This document shows positions 25,001 through 33,219 of a stretch of 35,220 nucleotides of DNA, piece after piece. A model generated the notes under the pieces. That model searched no databases, was not told the origin of the DNA, and saw only the letters and a list, made by a program, of their open reading frames with translations. Made by a program: the position numbers and the translations under genes. Within the stretch, counting starts at the first letter, position 1, and the number at the start of each line of letters is the position of its first letter. The DNA is from an uncultured Lachnospiraceae bacterium (GTDB taxonomy: Bacteria; Bacillota; Clostridia; Lachnospirales; Lachnospiraceae), in contig CANTEG010000023.1 in assembly GCA_947652735.1 (NCBI GenBank), positions 1 to 35,220 on the forward strand. Direction: 5' to 3'.

Positions 25001-25936
25001 AAGTCCAAGTGAAACCATGGAAACGGCAGGATTATATATGATTGGGTCTGCATCAAATATTTTATTGAATTTTTCGGCAAAAGTGATTGTATCTTCGGCA
25101 ATATCGTATTCGTAGGGAAGCTCCTCTGATATATCTGCAATAATAAGATATTTCTGCTCCTCGAGCATTGCTTTCATTTCTGCAATTTTCAGGTTTGTGA
25201 TATCGGACATGACAAGATTTAAAATAGGGAATCCCTCAGCGTTTTCACCTGAGCGTGCGAAGACTGCATTCACCCATTTGATTTTGCCATCAGCACATTT
25301 GATTCGAAAGTTTGCAATTTTGGAGTTTTTGTCTTCCGTAAGGTCTGCAAGCACATCAATGACTATGGCAAGGTCTTCACTCCAAACGATTGAGAGAGTA
25401 TTTTTGCCACATGCCTCCTTGAAGCTGCTTTCCGTATATCCGCACATATCATAGAAAAAGTTATTTGCCCATATAAGCGAAAGGTTGTTGTCAAGAAGGT
25501 GTTTGCTCACACCGCTTGGAACCGTATTTGCAAATATTTCCAAGTCGGTTTTTGCCTGTGCGGTTTCATTTGCGGCATTTTCCAGATTGGTTATGTCGGT
25601 GAACACGCACTGTAAAACGTCACGGCCGTCATTTAATGAAAATGCCTGACCGTTGCAGAGCACAGTGAGAATGTTTCCGTGCTTGGTCACTATTCTGTTT
25701 TGAAAGCTGATAAGATTGGAAATACTAAGCTGATAGTTAATGGAAGCTATTGTTTCTGCAAAATCGTCAACAAATAGAAGATTGTCAAGGGTGCATATAT
25801 TTTTTGAAAGCTCACGGGGAGAGTAACCGGTCATAAGACATAGTCCCTGGTCAAAATCCAAAATGTTGTATGGTGCGTCCGTCTCAAGCACAAAGGTTGC
25901 AACGTCGTTCCCATTCGCGTAGTTTGTTGAAGTCAT
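22046..25936 (-). CDS. PAS-GGDEF-GAF-PAS-GGDEF*-EAL c-di-GMP turnover protein
   Basis: This is a 1296-residue cytoplasmic signalling protein with no transmembrane segment. Approximate order: PAS 15-110, PAS 130-240, PAS 265-380, GGDEF domain 390-545, GAF-like 575-735, PAS 745-840, second GGDEF-fold domain 855-1015, EAL domain 1040-1290. The first GGDEF motif is intact (residues 467-471), but the inhibitory-site Arg of RxxD is replaced (GEYD). The second reads IGDTY (about 945-950) and should be inactive. The EAL domain keeps Glu1075 (ELL), NLS, the EITES Glu, DDFGTGYSS and the EGIE Glu, so phosphodiesterase activity is likely. The fourth PAS has a CYSC...CRDC cluster (about 779-793). Promoter and GGAGG site are clear. 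Confidence 0.93.
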   Translation of the reverse strand: MTSTNYANGNDVATFVLETDAPYNILDFDQGLCLMTGYSPRELSKNICTLDNLLFVDDFAETIASINYQLSISNLISFQNRIVTKHGNILTVLCNGQAFSLNDGRDVLQCVFTDITNLENAANETAQAKTDLEIFANTVPSGVSKHLLDNNLSLIWANNFFYDMCGYTESSFKEACGKNTLSIVWSEDLAIVIDVLADLTEDKNSKIANFRIKCADGKIKWVNAVFARSGENAEGFPILNLVMSDITNLKIAEMKAMLEEQKYLIIADISEELPYEYDIAEDTITFAEKFNKIFDADPIIYNPAVSMVSLGLVSSDTQDAFNELFMLAKSGTAFHSTEFKLNTRNSGFQWFFSTFSTIYDEEQNPIRVVGLLRNINSQKTEQQKLLMKAETDLMTGLLNKASAENKIKAHLRKLDGNVYNVLMLVDIDDFKKINDTYGHLKGDEVIISIAETLKEYAGEYDLAGRLGGDEFCIYFGNLLDTQVACEKAEQIANKLRELYPGTDSCKVTLSIGIAFTNEQIPYDVLLERADTALYQAKLNGKNCYYCYKADMERATYENERGSAATSPENKVVNELLTMLFSGSNTHLSIEKSLALIGNSYDIDKICIWEYTPTDKFVDCTHQWCREGIQNDRHVKQHTPATIFEELDSMGMDGVTYNSDTSLIKLNSSSMNPYSEGIKRLIQSQILLEGNVIGYISFYSMNSDSVWPASAINSFRLIFKLLGEAVCAKKSSQHMSLLRENAINAFDIIDTPIAIVDKDSYDIMYFNETAKESFPNLSRGSKCYSCMYQGSGPCRDCAVHKMSEGNTAKCVKHCKATGETLDVYMSPINWRTGGNTFVLIFNIHKQTKSERIKQEIEQNIDIEKKITEASYRDIITGYGNFEKFKVTAQDILDNNPDDDFVMFYFNIRNFKYINEAYGHGIGDLTLKTVADVLNKHLAEKEAFARVIGDTYIMLIRDKKDNAYMDIYNSIQNEVHDACNIIQDRFVVDFTTGILIIDETMHTYSINRLVDRAMMAAKNINAATGVSHAFYDDEYHRTVLNDAHIENSMHTALENKEFCAYVQPKYDINNDKLIGGELLVRWMSPAKGFLEPSAFIPSFEKNGFIYQIDCFMLEEACKSLRRYLDTNVCALPFSVNLSRITIAHPDFLNSVHEIVERYCIPHHYIEFEITESILVEDYDYMLDVLGKLRSMDFSINMDDFGTGYSSLTLLRDLPVDVIKLDHDFLARSAANDKNAVYILKCIIDMAHNLDIRVVSEGIEASDQLEMLKELGCEIGQGFLFAKPMPISDYDKLVKKYIE

Positions 25937-25971
25937 ATGTTCACCTCCGAAGATAAATAAAAACTATGTAA

Positions 25972-26000
25972 ATTATATTCTAAAAAGGAATATATGGCAA
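25972..26000 (-). promoter_or_regulatory. Sigma-A promoter of the c-di-GMP gene
   Basis: Minus strand: -35 TTGCCA (26000-25995), 17-nt spacer, perfect -10 TATAAT (25977-25972), about 36 nt from the start codon. Confidence 0.7.
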
Positions 26001-26048
26001 GCTTTGCAGGCAAATGTAAAAATAAAAAGCAGACTTAAAAATGCTTTC

Positions 26049-26077
26049 TTTACATACTTACTTTTAAATGGTACAAT
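26049..26077 (+). promoter_or_regulatory. Sigma-A promoter of the membrane protein-glgB operon
   Basis: -35 TTTACA (26049-26054), 17-nt spacer, -10 TACAAT (26072-26077). Downstream, AGACCA (26096-26101) and TGGTCT (26108-26113) form a perfect 6-bp inverted repeat in the leader, a possible operator or hairpin. Confidence 0.6.
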
Positions 26078-26141
26078 ATTACAGTAATTGACTTGAGACC
26101 ATTATGTTGGTCTTAAAACGAAAAGATGTAGATGTATAAGA

Positions 26142-26816
26142 ATGAAGAAGTATAATAAATATCAAATTATCGCAACAATATGCATAGCATTGTTTATAAT
26201 AAGCTTTTCACTGTGCATACTTGCCATGGACAGGCATGTGTATGGTTGGTGTTATGAGGATTATGTGGACACGCTCCATGAAACATATGGAGAAGAAATT
26301 GGGGATAAAGCACTTAGTAAGTTTGAGGCAGAGCAAAATTACAACCAGCTTGCAGATGGATTTACGAAGTTTTTTGGGAGTGATTATCCCGACACAAGCT
26401 ATGATATAACAAAGGAAAATATTGAAAAGCTGAACAAGCTTAAGGGCTATTACCGGTTGGCGTGGATTGTTGTGGTGCTAAGTATTGTGGGGATGGTTTA
26501 CAGCTTTCGGGAGCTTTCAAGGGTCCGCATGTATATGCCACTGCTTTATGGGGGAATACTTGCCTCTTTTTTAACTGTTTTAAATGCGGTTATCATAATG
26601 CTGTCGGGAAGTGACACGCTGACAGGTGTGAGAAATATGGTAATGCACGGAGATTACTCATATTTTAGTGATATGGATTTGATACGGTGGATACTGCCTC
26701 CTGATTATGGAATGGCACTTGCATTTGCCTATCTTTGTATTGTGTTTATTCTGATTATTTTGGCGGTACTGATAAGAGCAATTATAATATTTTGTGGACG
26801 TCCACATAAATTTTAA
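26142..26816 (+). CDS. Four-helix membrane protein, tentatively DUF1461-like
   Basis: The 224-residue protein has TM1 at about 10-28, an outside loop of about 75 residues rich in acidic and aromatic residues (WCYEDYVDTLHETYG), TM2 about 106-126, TM3 about 134-154 and TM4 about 190-218. The segment between TM3 and TM4 (MVMHGDYSYFSDMDLIRWILPPDYG) resembles the His- and Pro-containing outside loop of DUF1461 (Lit-type) membrane proteins, but I hold this only tentatively. The glgB start is 13 nt downstream, so the two are co-transcribed. A link to glycogen metabolism is not evident from its sequence. Confidence 0.75.
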   Translation: MKKYNKYQIIATICIALFIISFSLCILAMDRHVYGWCYEDYVDTLHETYGEEIGDKALSKFEAEQNYNQLADGFTKFFGSDYPDTSYDITKENIEKLNKLKGYYRLAWIVVVLSIVGMVYSFRELSRVRMYMPLLYGGILASFLTVLNAVIIMLSGSDTLTGVRNMVMHGDYSYFSDMDLIRWILPPDYGMALAFAYLCIVFILIILAVLIRAIIIFCGRPHKF

Positions 26817-26829
26817 CGGAGGAAATGAT

Positions 26830-29094
26830 ATGAATAAGAGATTGGAAAATTGGGTCAATTGGGTTTTGTACGATGAGCTTATGAATGGACAGCTTAACGC
26901 ACCGAAGCATCTGCTTGGTATTCATGATTATGGCGAAGGACAGGTTATTACGGTTTACCGTCCACATTCTGAGTCTGTTTCAGTTACATCAGTAACAGGA
27001 AAAAGTCCTGTACCTATGGAACAGCTTGCAGAGGGATTTTATGGTGTGTTCTTCCCGAAGAAAAAATATAAAGGAAATAAATACAAAATTGAGACAAAGT
27101 ACTTGGACGGAACGACAGTGCTGACGTCTGACTGTTATGCATTTGATTCCCTTATCACCGATTATGATACCTACCTGTTTGCAGAGGGTAAAAATTATGA
27201 TATATACGATAAACTGGGAGCACATCCGATGACCATAGATGGTGTAAAGGGTACTTATTTCTCTGTTTGGGCACCAAATGCCAGACGTGTCAGTGTAGTC
27301 GGTGACTTTAATATGTGGGACGGTGCACTGAATCCAATGCAGATACATTCTGCATCAGGTATATATGAGATATTTATGCCAGATGTACATGAAGGGGCAG
27401 TATACAAATTTCAAATACAGACGAGAACAGGGGAGATACTGTACAAGGCTGACCCATATGGAAATCAGACCCAGCTAAGACCTGACAATGCAAATATTGT
27501 TGCAGATTTGAGAAACTACAAGTGGACGGACGATGCGTGGATTGAGAATAGAAAGAAGCAGACAAGGGTAGCCCGTCTGAAACAGCCAATGTCAATTTAT
27601 GAGGTGCATCTCGGCTCATGGAAGAAGAAAATCGAAGATTCGGATTTTGGATTTTATAATTATCGGGAACTTGCCAAGGACTTGGGAAATTACGTGAAGG
27701 ACATGGGTTATACCCATATTGAGCTTATGGGTATTGCGGAGTATCCGTTTGACGGTTCATGGGGGTATCAGGTAACAAACTATTATGCACCAACAAGCAG
27801 ATACGGAACACCTCAGGATTTTATGTATTTTGTAGACCACATGCATTCTATCGGAATATCCGTCATCCTTGATTGGGTACCCGCACATTTTCCGCGTGAT
27901 GCACATGGTCTTGGAAGATTTGACGGTATGCCGCTTTATGAGCATCCTGACGCAAGACGTGGAGAGCATCCTGACTGGGGAACCTATATATTTGATTATG
28001 CGAGAAATGAAGTGAGTAATTTCCTTACTTCAAATGCACTGTTCTGGGTTGAAAAATTCCATATAGATGCACTGAGGGTAGATGCGGTTGCATCCATGCT
28101 TTATCTTGACTACGGCAAGCAGAACGGACAGTGGCTGCCAAACAAGGATGGAGGAAATGAAAACTACGATGCCATAGAGCTTCTTCAGAAGATAAATACG
28201 GTTATGGAGGAGAGAAATCCTGGGGCATACCTGATTGCAGAGGAGTCAACGGCATGGGCAGGTGTGACTGCACCTGCATCACTGAAAGGGCTTGGGTTCC
28301 TGTTTAAGTGGAATATGGGATGGATGAATGATTTCCTTGAATATATGAAGCTTGACCCTTATTTCAGGTCATTTAACCACAACAGGCTTACATTCAGCTT
28401 GAGTTATACCTATTCAGAAAATTATGTGCTTGTTATTTCCCACGATGAGGTTGTTCATCTGAAGTGTTCCATGATTAACAAGATGCCTGGACTTGAGTTT
28501 GATAAGTTTGCAAACTTAAGGACTGCATACGGTTTCATGCTTGGACACCCGGGTAAGAAGCTTCTATTTATGGGACAGGAGTTTGCACAGCTTCGGGAGT
28601 GGAGTGAGGCAAGAAGCCTTGATTGGTATCTGCTTGACGAGCCGCTTCACAATAAGATGCAGAATTTCGTTAAGAGGCTGAACCACATTTATACAGAATA
28701 TGATGCATTATATTATAATGACAATGAAACAGTCGGCTTTGAGTGGGTAAAGGTCGACGATGCCGAAGACGGTATTGTTGCATTTGTAAGACGTGGAAAA
28801 TCAGTAAAAGACCAGCTTCTGTTTGTATGTAACTTTGTGCCTGTTGAACGGACAACACATTTAATTGGTGCACCATGCCCTGGAAAATATACGGAAATAC
28901 TGAACTCCGATGCAGAGGAATTTGGTGGATTAAATAGAGTAAATGGTGTAGTAACTGCCAGTGATAAGCCGTGTGACAGAATGAATTACTCATTAAGCTT
29001 AACAGTACCTCCACTTTCGGTTATGGTATTTAAATATGATTACAAGGAACCGTCAAAGCCTGTTAAGGCGATTGAAAAGGCTTCAAAAAAATAA
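26830..29094 (+). CDS. glgB: 1,4-alpha-glucan branching enzyme
   Basis: GlgB introduces alpha-1,6 branches into glycogen. With ATG 26830 (CGGAGGA site upstream) it has 754 residues. The longer in-frame start at 26794 overlaps the preceding gene and lacks a site. An N-terminal region and CBM48 domain (GTYFSVWAPNARRVSVVGDFNMWDG) precede the GH13 barrel. Catalytic residues are the nucleophile Asp418 (DALRVDAV), acid/base Glu471 (LIAEES) and His538-Asp539 (SHDEVVH). A C-terminal beta domain runs to a Lys-rich tail. No other glg gene is adjacent, so the rest of the pathway is elsewhere. Confidence 0.96.
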   Translation: MNKRLENWVNWVLYDELMNGQLNAPKHLLGIHDYGEGQVITVYRPHSESVSVTSVTGKSPVPMEQLAEGFYGVFFPKKKYKGNKYKIETKYLDGTTVLTSDCYAFDSLITDYDTYLFAEGKNYDIYDKLGAHPMTIDGVKGTYFSVWAPNARRVSVVGDFNMWDGALNPMQIHSASGIYEIFMPDVHEGAVYKFQIQTRTGEILYKADPYGNQTQLRPDNANIVADLRNYKWTDDAWIENRKKQTRVARLKQPMSIYEVHLGSWKKKIEDSDFGFYNYRELAKDLGNYVKDMGYTHIELMGIAEYPFDGSWGYQVTNYYAPTSRYGTPQDFMYFVDHMHSIGISVILDWVPAHFPRDAHGLGRFDGMPLYEHPDARRGEHPDWGTYIFDYARNEVSNFLTSNALFWVEKFHIDALRVDAVASMLYLDYGKQNGQWLPNKDGGNENYDAIELLQKINTVMEERNPGAYLIAEESTAWAGVTAPASLKGLGFLFKWNMGWMNDFLEYMKLDPYFRSFNHNRLTFSLSYTYSENYVLVISHDEVVHLKCSMINKMPGLEFDKFANLRTAYGFMLGHPGKKLLFMGQEFAQLREWSEARSLDWYLLDEPLHNKMQNFVKRLNHIYTEYDALYYNDNETVGFEWVKVDDAEDGIVAFVRRGKSVKDQLLFVCNFVPVERTTHLIGAPCPGKYTEILNSDAEEFGGLNRVNGVVTASDKPCDRMNYSLSLTVPPLSVMVFKYDYKEPSKPVKAIEKASKK

Positions 29095-29119
29095 AAAGTT
29101 AATATATTAACAAAGCGAT

Positions 29120-29180
29120 GGGTGGCACAGGAATTTGTATATTATGATTAAAAATAATATACAAATCCCTATTGCCGCCC
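29120..29180 (+). repeat. 61-nt stem-loop after glgB
   Basis: GGGTGGCA (29120-29127) pairs with TGCCGCCC (29173-29180) over 8 bp with one G-T. After an internal loop, a perfect 13-bp stem pairs 29133-29145 with 29154-29166 around an 8-nt loop. No T-run follows, so it is not a typical terminator. It overlaps the start of the small ORF at 29144. Confidence 0.55.
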
Positions 29181-29251
29181 TGTGTAATCGTATAGCGAAG
29201 GCTTATTGTGAAGAAGATAAACCAGCAATTTGTTTGGGAGTGAAGCAGTAA
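29144..29251 (+). CDS. Possible 35-residue small protein
   Basis: An ATG ORF of 35 residues (MIKNNIQIPIAALCNRIAKA...) ends in TAA whose last base is the A of the ATG of the next gene, the classic overlap for translational coupling. The ribosome binding site is weak (AGGA about 12 nt upstream) and the start lies in a hairpin. No family is recognised. It may be chance or the remnant of a larger gene. Confidence 0.3.
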   Translation: MIKNNIQIPIAALCNRIAKAYCEEDKPAICLGVKQ

Positions 29252-29634
29252 TGAAGAGATTAATCATACATAGAAAGAAAAAATTTGCTTCAGCATTAAT
29301 GCCCTATTGGATTGTAATAGGGACAGATAAAAAAACTTTCATGGAAAAATATAATTTGGCTGGTGATTTATGCGAAGCTTCATTCGGGCAGCCGATTTCA
29401 CGAATTTCTCTTGAAATTTTGAAAAAATATCATTCAATAAAGAACGGAGATTGTGTACAAATAGAATTGAACGATGACATTAATTCAGCTTTTGCAATTA
29501 CTTTTGATGGAAATTTATCAAACGAAATCATATTAAATAATGGTGTTGAAACAGATGGTGTTACAGTTTTCAATTATTATTTAACTACAAAAGGCGGATT
29601 TTTGAAAATGAGTTATCCATGGTTTATTGAGTGA
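29251..29634 (+). CDS. Hypothetical protein, 127 residues
   Basis: No family is recognised. ATG 29251 has GGGAG 10 nt upstream and overlaps the stop of the small ORF before it; a TTG start at 29230 would add seven residues. The protein has no signal or transmembrane segment. A basic N-terminus (MKRLIIHRKKKFASALMPYWIVIG) is followed by alternating strands and ends hydrophobic (MSYPWFIE), suggesting a small beta-rich fold. The island 29095-29760 is more AT-rich than neighbouring genes and separates glgB from the SanA-like gene. A short inverted repeat follows the stop (29634-29640 with 29649-29655). Confidence 0.6.
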   Translation: MKRLIIHRKKKFASALMPYWIVIGTDKKTFMEKYNLAGDLCEASFGQPISRISLEILKKYHSIKNGDCVQIELNDDINSAFAITFDGNLSNEIILNNGVETDGVTVFNYYLTTKGGFLKMSYPWFIE

Positions 29635-29682
29635 AATCCCAAAGTGTAGGGATTTACAAGTGAATTTTAGGAGGAATAAGGA

Positions 29683-29730
29683 GTGCCAGAAAAATTAGTA
29701 ATTGAAGATTTAGCAATAAAAGAAAAGTAA
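29683..29730 (+). pseudogene. 15-codon ORF with strong ribosome binding site, possible gene remnant
   Basis: GTG 29683 starts MPEKLVIEDLAIKEK and stops at TAA 29728-29730. AGGAGG lies about 9 nt upstream, a signal much too good for such a short reading frame. It could be the start of a gene lost by deletion, or a leader peptide for the SanA-like gene 39 nt downstream. Neither is shown. Confidence 0.25.
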
Positions 29731-29769
29731 GTTAAGAAACTCTAATTTAAAGAAGATGATAGGTTTAAT

Positions 29770-30453
29770 ATGAAAAAGATAAAGAAATTAATGAAGTATT
29801 TTTTTGTAATTATAGTGATTGCAGCTGCGACGGTTGGTATCGGTGTTCTAGGTACGAATCTTTATGTCAGGGGTAGTGTGAAGGACAGGATTTTAAAGTC
29901 TGAAGAGGCTGAGGCACTTGAGGATGTTGACTGCATTTTAGTGCTTGGGGCTTCGGTTCAAAATAATGAGAAGCCAAGTCTGATGCTGCAGGACAGACTG
30001 GATAAAGGAATTGAGCTTTATTTTGCGGGATGCTCCAACAAGCTTTTGATGAGTGGCGACCACGGCAGTGCTTATTATAATGAAGTAAACGTAATGAAAA
30101 ATTATGCCGCGTCCGCTGGGATTCCTACAGAGGATATATTTATGGACCATGCAGGATTTTCTACCTATGAGAGTATGTATCGGGCAAAATATATTTTTAA
30201 TGCCAAAAAGGTTGTTATCGTAACCCAGAGATATCACCTGTACCGTTCGCTTTATGTGGCAAAGCAGTTAGGGCTTGATGCTTATGGAGTTGCTTGCGAG
30301 GATATAAAATATTCGGGACAGACATACAGGGATGTAAGGGAGATACTTGCAATCTCAAAGGATTTTTGCAAGGCAATCATTAAACCTGAGGCTTCATTGA
30401 TGGGCGAGGAAATATCACTTGACGGAAATGGAAATGTAACAAACGATAACTGA
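29770..30453 (+). CDS. DUF218/SanA-like membrane-anchored protein
   Basis: The 227-residue protein has one N-terminal transmembrane helix (about 8-30) and a DUF218 domain (about 50-200): DCILVLGASVQNNEKPSLMLQDRLDKGIELY, KLLMSGDHGS, HAGFSTYESMYRAK and VVIVTQRYHLYRSLYVAKQLG. This matches the SanA/YdcF families, linked in other bacteria to envelope barrier function and vancomycin exclusion; the biochemical role is not settled. It ends in an Asn/Asp-rich tail. It is followed after 83 nt by greA under a separate strong promoter. Confidence 0.88.
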   Translation: MKKIKKLMKYFFVIIVIAAATVGIGVLGTNLYVRGSVKDRILKSEEAEALEDVDCILVLGASVQNNEKPSLMLQDRLDKGIELYFAGCSNKLLMSGDHGSAYYNEVNVMKNYAASAGIPTEDIFMDHAGFSTYESMYRAKYIFNAKKVVIVTQRYHLYRSLYVAKQLGLDAYGVACEDIKYSGQTYRDVREILAISKDFCKAIIKPEASLMGEEISLDGNGNVTNDN

Positions 30454-30456
30454 AAA

Positions 30457-30485
30457 TTGACATGAAAGTTTTGATAATGTATAAT
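30457..30485 (+). promoter_or_regulatory. Consensus sigma-A promoter of greA-lysS
   Basis: Perfect -35 TTGACA (30457-30462), 17-nt spacer, perfect -10 TATAAT (30480-30485). This is the strongest promoter in the window and starts 3 nt after the sanA-like stop codon. Confidence 0.85.
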
Positions 30486-30536
30486 ACTATAGGCTGATGT
30501 CTGAAAGGCAAATATATAAATGGAAAGGGCAATATT

Positions 30537-31016
30537 ATGGCAGAGAAGAAAAATATGCTGACCTATGAGGGTCTTAAAAAGTTAGAGGATGAGTTACAGG
30601 ATTTAAAGGTAAATAAACGTCAGGAAGTAGCCCAAAAGATAAAAGAGGCAAGAGAACAGGGAGACTTGTCTGAGAACGCTGAGTATGATGCAGCTAAGGA
30701 TGAACAAAGGGATATTGAGTCAAGAATTGAAGAAATAGAGAAAATCCTTAAAAATGCAGAGGTCATTGACGAGGATGAGATTGACCATGAGACTGTAAAC
30801 TTCAGTTCTGAGGTGGTTCTTCACGACATAGATATGGACGAGGTAGTTACTTATAAAATTGTTGGCTCTACAGAGGCAAATATCATGCAGGGTAAGATTT
30901 CAAATGAATCGCCACTTGGTATGGCACTTATGAAACGAAAAGTAGGAGAAACGGTAACCGTGGAAGCTCCTGATGGAAACTACGATTACAAGATACTGGA
31001 TATAAAGAAAAAATAA
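30537..31016 (+). CDS. greA: Transcription elongation factor GreA
   Basis: GreA rescues backtracked RNA polymerase by stimulating transcript cleavage. The protein has 159 residues: an N-terminal coiled coil (1-75) with the family signature REQGDLSENAEYDAAK (tip acidic residues) and a C-terminal FKBP-like domain (EANIMQGKISNESPLGMALMKRKVGETV). ATG 30537 is preceded by GGAAAGGG. It is co-transcribed with lysS, 27 nt downstream, a common pairing in Firmicutes. Confidence 0.97.
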   Translation: MAEKKNMLTYEGLKKLEDELQDLKVNKRQEVAQKIKEAREQGDLSENAEYDAAKDEQRDIESRIEEIEKILKNAEVIDEDEIDHETVNFSSEVVLHDIDMDEVVTYKIVGSTEANIMQGKISNESPLGMALMKRKVGETVTVEAPDGNYDYKILDIKKK

Positions 31017-31043
31017 CGGTTAGACGGAAAGAGAGATAGAAAC

Positions 31044-32543
31044 GTGGCGGATAATAATCAAAACAATCAGGCAAAGCCTCAGGACGTAAAGCAGCTTTTG
31101 AAGGTGCGTCGTGAGAAGCTTGCCGAATTACAGTCAAACGGCAAAAATCCGTTTGAGATTACAAAGTATGACGTAGATACCCATACGGCAGATATCAAGA
31201 ACGACTTTGATGCGTATGATGGCAAGGAAGTATCCGTGGCAGGCAGACTTATGTCAAAGCGTGTTATGGGTAAGGCTTCCTTTGGAAATGTTCAGGATAA
31301 ATCAGGAAATATACAGATATATGTTGCCCGTGATGATTTGGGCGAGGAGTCCTATAAAGAGTTCAAGCGTATGGATATCGGCGATATCGTAGGCTTAAAG
31401 GGTAAGGTATTTCTCACAAAGACAGGGGAAAAGTCAATCCACGTGACTGAAATTACCCTTCTCTCAAAAAGCTTACAGATTCTCCCTGAGAAGTATCACG
31501 GACTTACAAATACAGATTTGCGTTATCGTCAGAGATATACAGACCTCATTATGAACCCTGAGGTTAAGGATACATTTATTAAGCGTTCACAGATTATCAG
31601 CACTATCAGAAGATATTTGGATGGACAGGGCTTTATGGAGGTCGAGACCCCTATGCTTGTTTCTAATGCTGGTGGAGCTGCTGCAAGACCTTTTGAAACG
31701 CATTTTAATGCTTTGGGCGAGGACTTAAAGCTTCGAATTTCACTGGAGCTTCCTTTAAAGCGGCTTATTGTAGGTGGATTAGAGCGTGTTTATGAAATCG
31801 GACGGGTATTTCGTAACGAGGGACTTGATACGAGACACAATCCTGAGTTTACGCTTATGGAGCTTTATCAGGCATATACGGATTACAACGGAATGATGGA
31901 CTTGACAGAAAATCTTTACAGGTACGTTGCAAATGAGGTGCTTGGCACGACTAAGATTACCTACAACGGAATAGAAATGGATTTGGGAAAGCCGTTTGAG
32001 CGCATCACGATGGTGGATGCAGTCAAGAAATATGCAAACGTTGATTTTAATGAGATAGATACCTTGGAGGCTGCAAGGGCAGCAGCTAAGGAGCACCATA
32101 TAGAGTTTGAAGACAGACATCTTAAGGGCGATATTCTCAATTTGTTCTTTGAGGAATATGTAGAGGAGCATTTGATTCAGCCTACCTTTGTGATGGATCA
32201 TCCTGTTGAGATATCTCCGCTCACAAAGAAAAAGCCTGACAATCCTGATTATGTGGAGCGTTTTGAGTTCTTTATGAACGGCTGGGAGATGGCAAATGCG
32301 TACTCAGAGTTAAATGACCCAATTGATCAGAGAGAGCGTTTTGCTGCCCAGGACGCACTTGCAGATGCAGGTGACGAGGAGGCAAACCACACGGATGAGG
32401 ACTTCCTCAACGCACTGGAAATCGGTATGCCGCCAACAGGAGGAATTGGATTTGGAATTGATAGAATGTGTATGCTACTTACCGATTCACCTGCCATAAG
32501 GGACGTACTGCTGTTCCCCACGATGAAGAGTTTGGATAAATAA
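31044..32543 (+). CDS. lysS: Lysyl-tRNA synthetase, class II
   Basis: This enzyme charges tRNA-Lys. The 499 residues comprise an N-terminal OB-fold anticodon domain (about 55-165) and the class II catalytic core. Motif 1 is near [32 protein letters not shown], motif 2 is [22 protein letters not shown], and motif 3 is [13 protein letters not shown] near the C-terminus. The start is GTG 31044 after AGAGAGAT. It is the last chromosomal gene before the mobile element; its 3' end appears intact (PTMKSLDK). Confidence 0.97.
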   Translation: MADNNQNNQAKPQDVKQLLKVRREKLAELQSNGKNPFEITKYDVDTHTADIKNDFDAYDGKEVSVAGRLMSKRVMGKASFGNVQDKSGNIQIYVARDDLGEESYKEFKRMDIGDIVGLKGKVFLTKTGEKSIHVTEITLLSKSLQILPEKYHGLTNTDLRYRQRYTDLIMNPEVKDTFIKRSQIISTIRRYLDGQGFMEVETPMLVSNAGGAAARPFETHFNALGEDLKLRISLELPLKRLIVGGLERVYEIGRVFRNEGLDTRHNPEFTLMELYQAYTDYNGMMDLTENLYRYVANEVLGTTKITYNGIEMDLGKPFERITMVDAVKKYANVDFNEIDTLEAARAAAKEHHIEFEDRHLKGDILNLFFEEYVEEHLIQPTFVMDHPVEISPLTKKKPDNPDYVERFEFFMNGWEMANAYSELNDPIDQRERFAAQDALADAGDEEANHTDEDFLNALEIGMPPTGGIGFGIDRMCMLLTDSPAIRDVLLFPTMKSLDK

Positions 32544-32670
32544 AGCCAGTAAAATCAAGGGTTTGCGGACTTTAAAACAGTATGGTACGACAAAATAAAC
32601 TCTCTTAAAGGGTTAAAATAAACGATTTTAAATTAAGCTCGTGTCAGTTCAAGTTAATATTTTGTACTAT

Positions 32671-32716
32671 AAGGACATTTTTCTAAAAGAAAATTTTAGA
32701 GAAGTGTCCTTTTTTG
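32671..32716 (+). terminator. Terminator or attenuator ahead of the element's first gene
   Basis: AAGGACA (32671-32677) pairs with TGTCCTT (32705-32711), with an inner TCTAAAA/TTTTAGA stem (32682-32688 with 32694-32700) and a T-run after. It sits 46 nt before the DUF6075 start, so it may stop lysS read-through or attenuate element expression. Confidence 0.65.
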
Positions 32717-32757
32717 TTATGGTCAGCAAAGCAAAATAAGAAATGGAGGAAATGAAC

Positions 32758-33219
32758 ATGAGTAGTACAGCGTTAGGAGCAGAGAAAGCGATTATTTTTA
32801 TCAGCGATGCACATGAAAAATTCTACTACGAGAAATTGAAAGAGGTCAGGTATCAGGACGTGTACCATAAAGCACTTGTATATTGTCTTGGTATCAGCGA
32901 TGACACAAGAAGGAATATCAAAAGTATTTATGATTTTAAGACAGGCAACGTAAAAACGAAGTGCCTGCATGAAGGCTGGCAGACCAGCGGAAGCGTGAAA
33001 GTAGTCAGGATGGCATTTAACCTCTATTGTAACGGTACGCCAAGTGTTCTTGATTACGACGATGCGGAGGAACAGGTAGACGAGTGCAAACTTTACACAG
33101 TAGAGGAATTATTTTGCTGTGCTTATGCACCTTATTTTTGGCAGGCGGTACAGATACGGTATCCAGAGTATGTAACGTATAACCATAATCTACACGCCAT
33201 GCTTGGAGGACGGGATTGA
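32758..33219 (+). CDS. DUF6075 family protein
   Basis: The 153-residue protein matches the DUF6075 pattern seen in Tn1549-like elements: IIFISDAHEKFYYEKLKEVRYQDVYHKALVYCLGIS, IYDFKTG, CLHEGWQTSGSVKVVRMAFNLYCNG, and VEELFCCAYAPYFWQAVQIRYPEY. The function is unknown. ATG 32758 is chosen because GGAGG at 32745-32749 is 8 nt upstream; an in-frame ATG at 32743 overlaps that site. Its stop (TGA) shares a base with the ATG of the following small gene. Confidence 0.85.
   Translation: MSSTALGAEKAIIFISDAHEKFYYEKLKEVRYQDVYHKALVYCLGISDDTRRNIKSIYDFKTGNVKTKCLHEGWQTSGSVKVVRMAFNLYCNGTPSVLDYDDAEEQVDECKLYTVEELFCCAYAPYFWQAVQIRYPEYVTYNHNLHAMLGGRD

Noticed and set aside
26794-26829. Upstream in-frame start for glgB
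   Set aside because: It overlaps the preceding gene and lacks a ribosome binding site; CGGAGGA fits ATG 26830.
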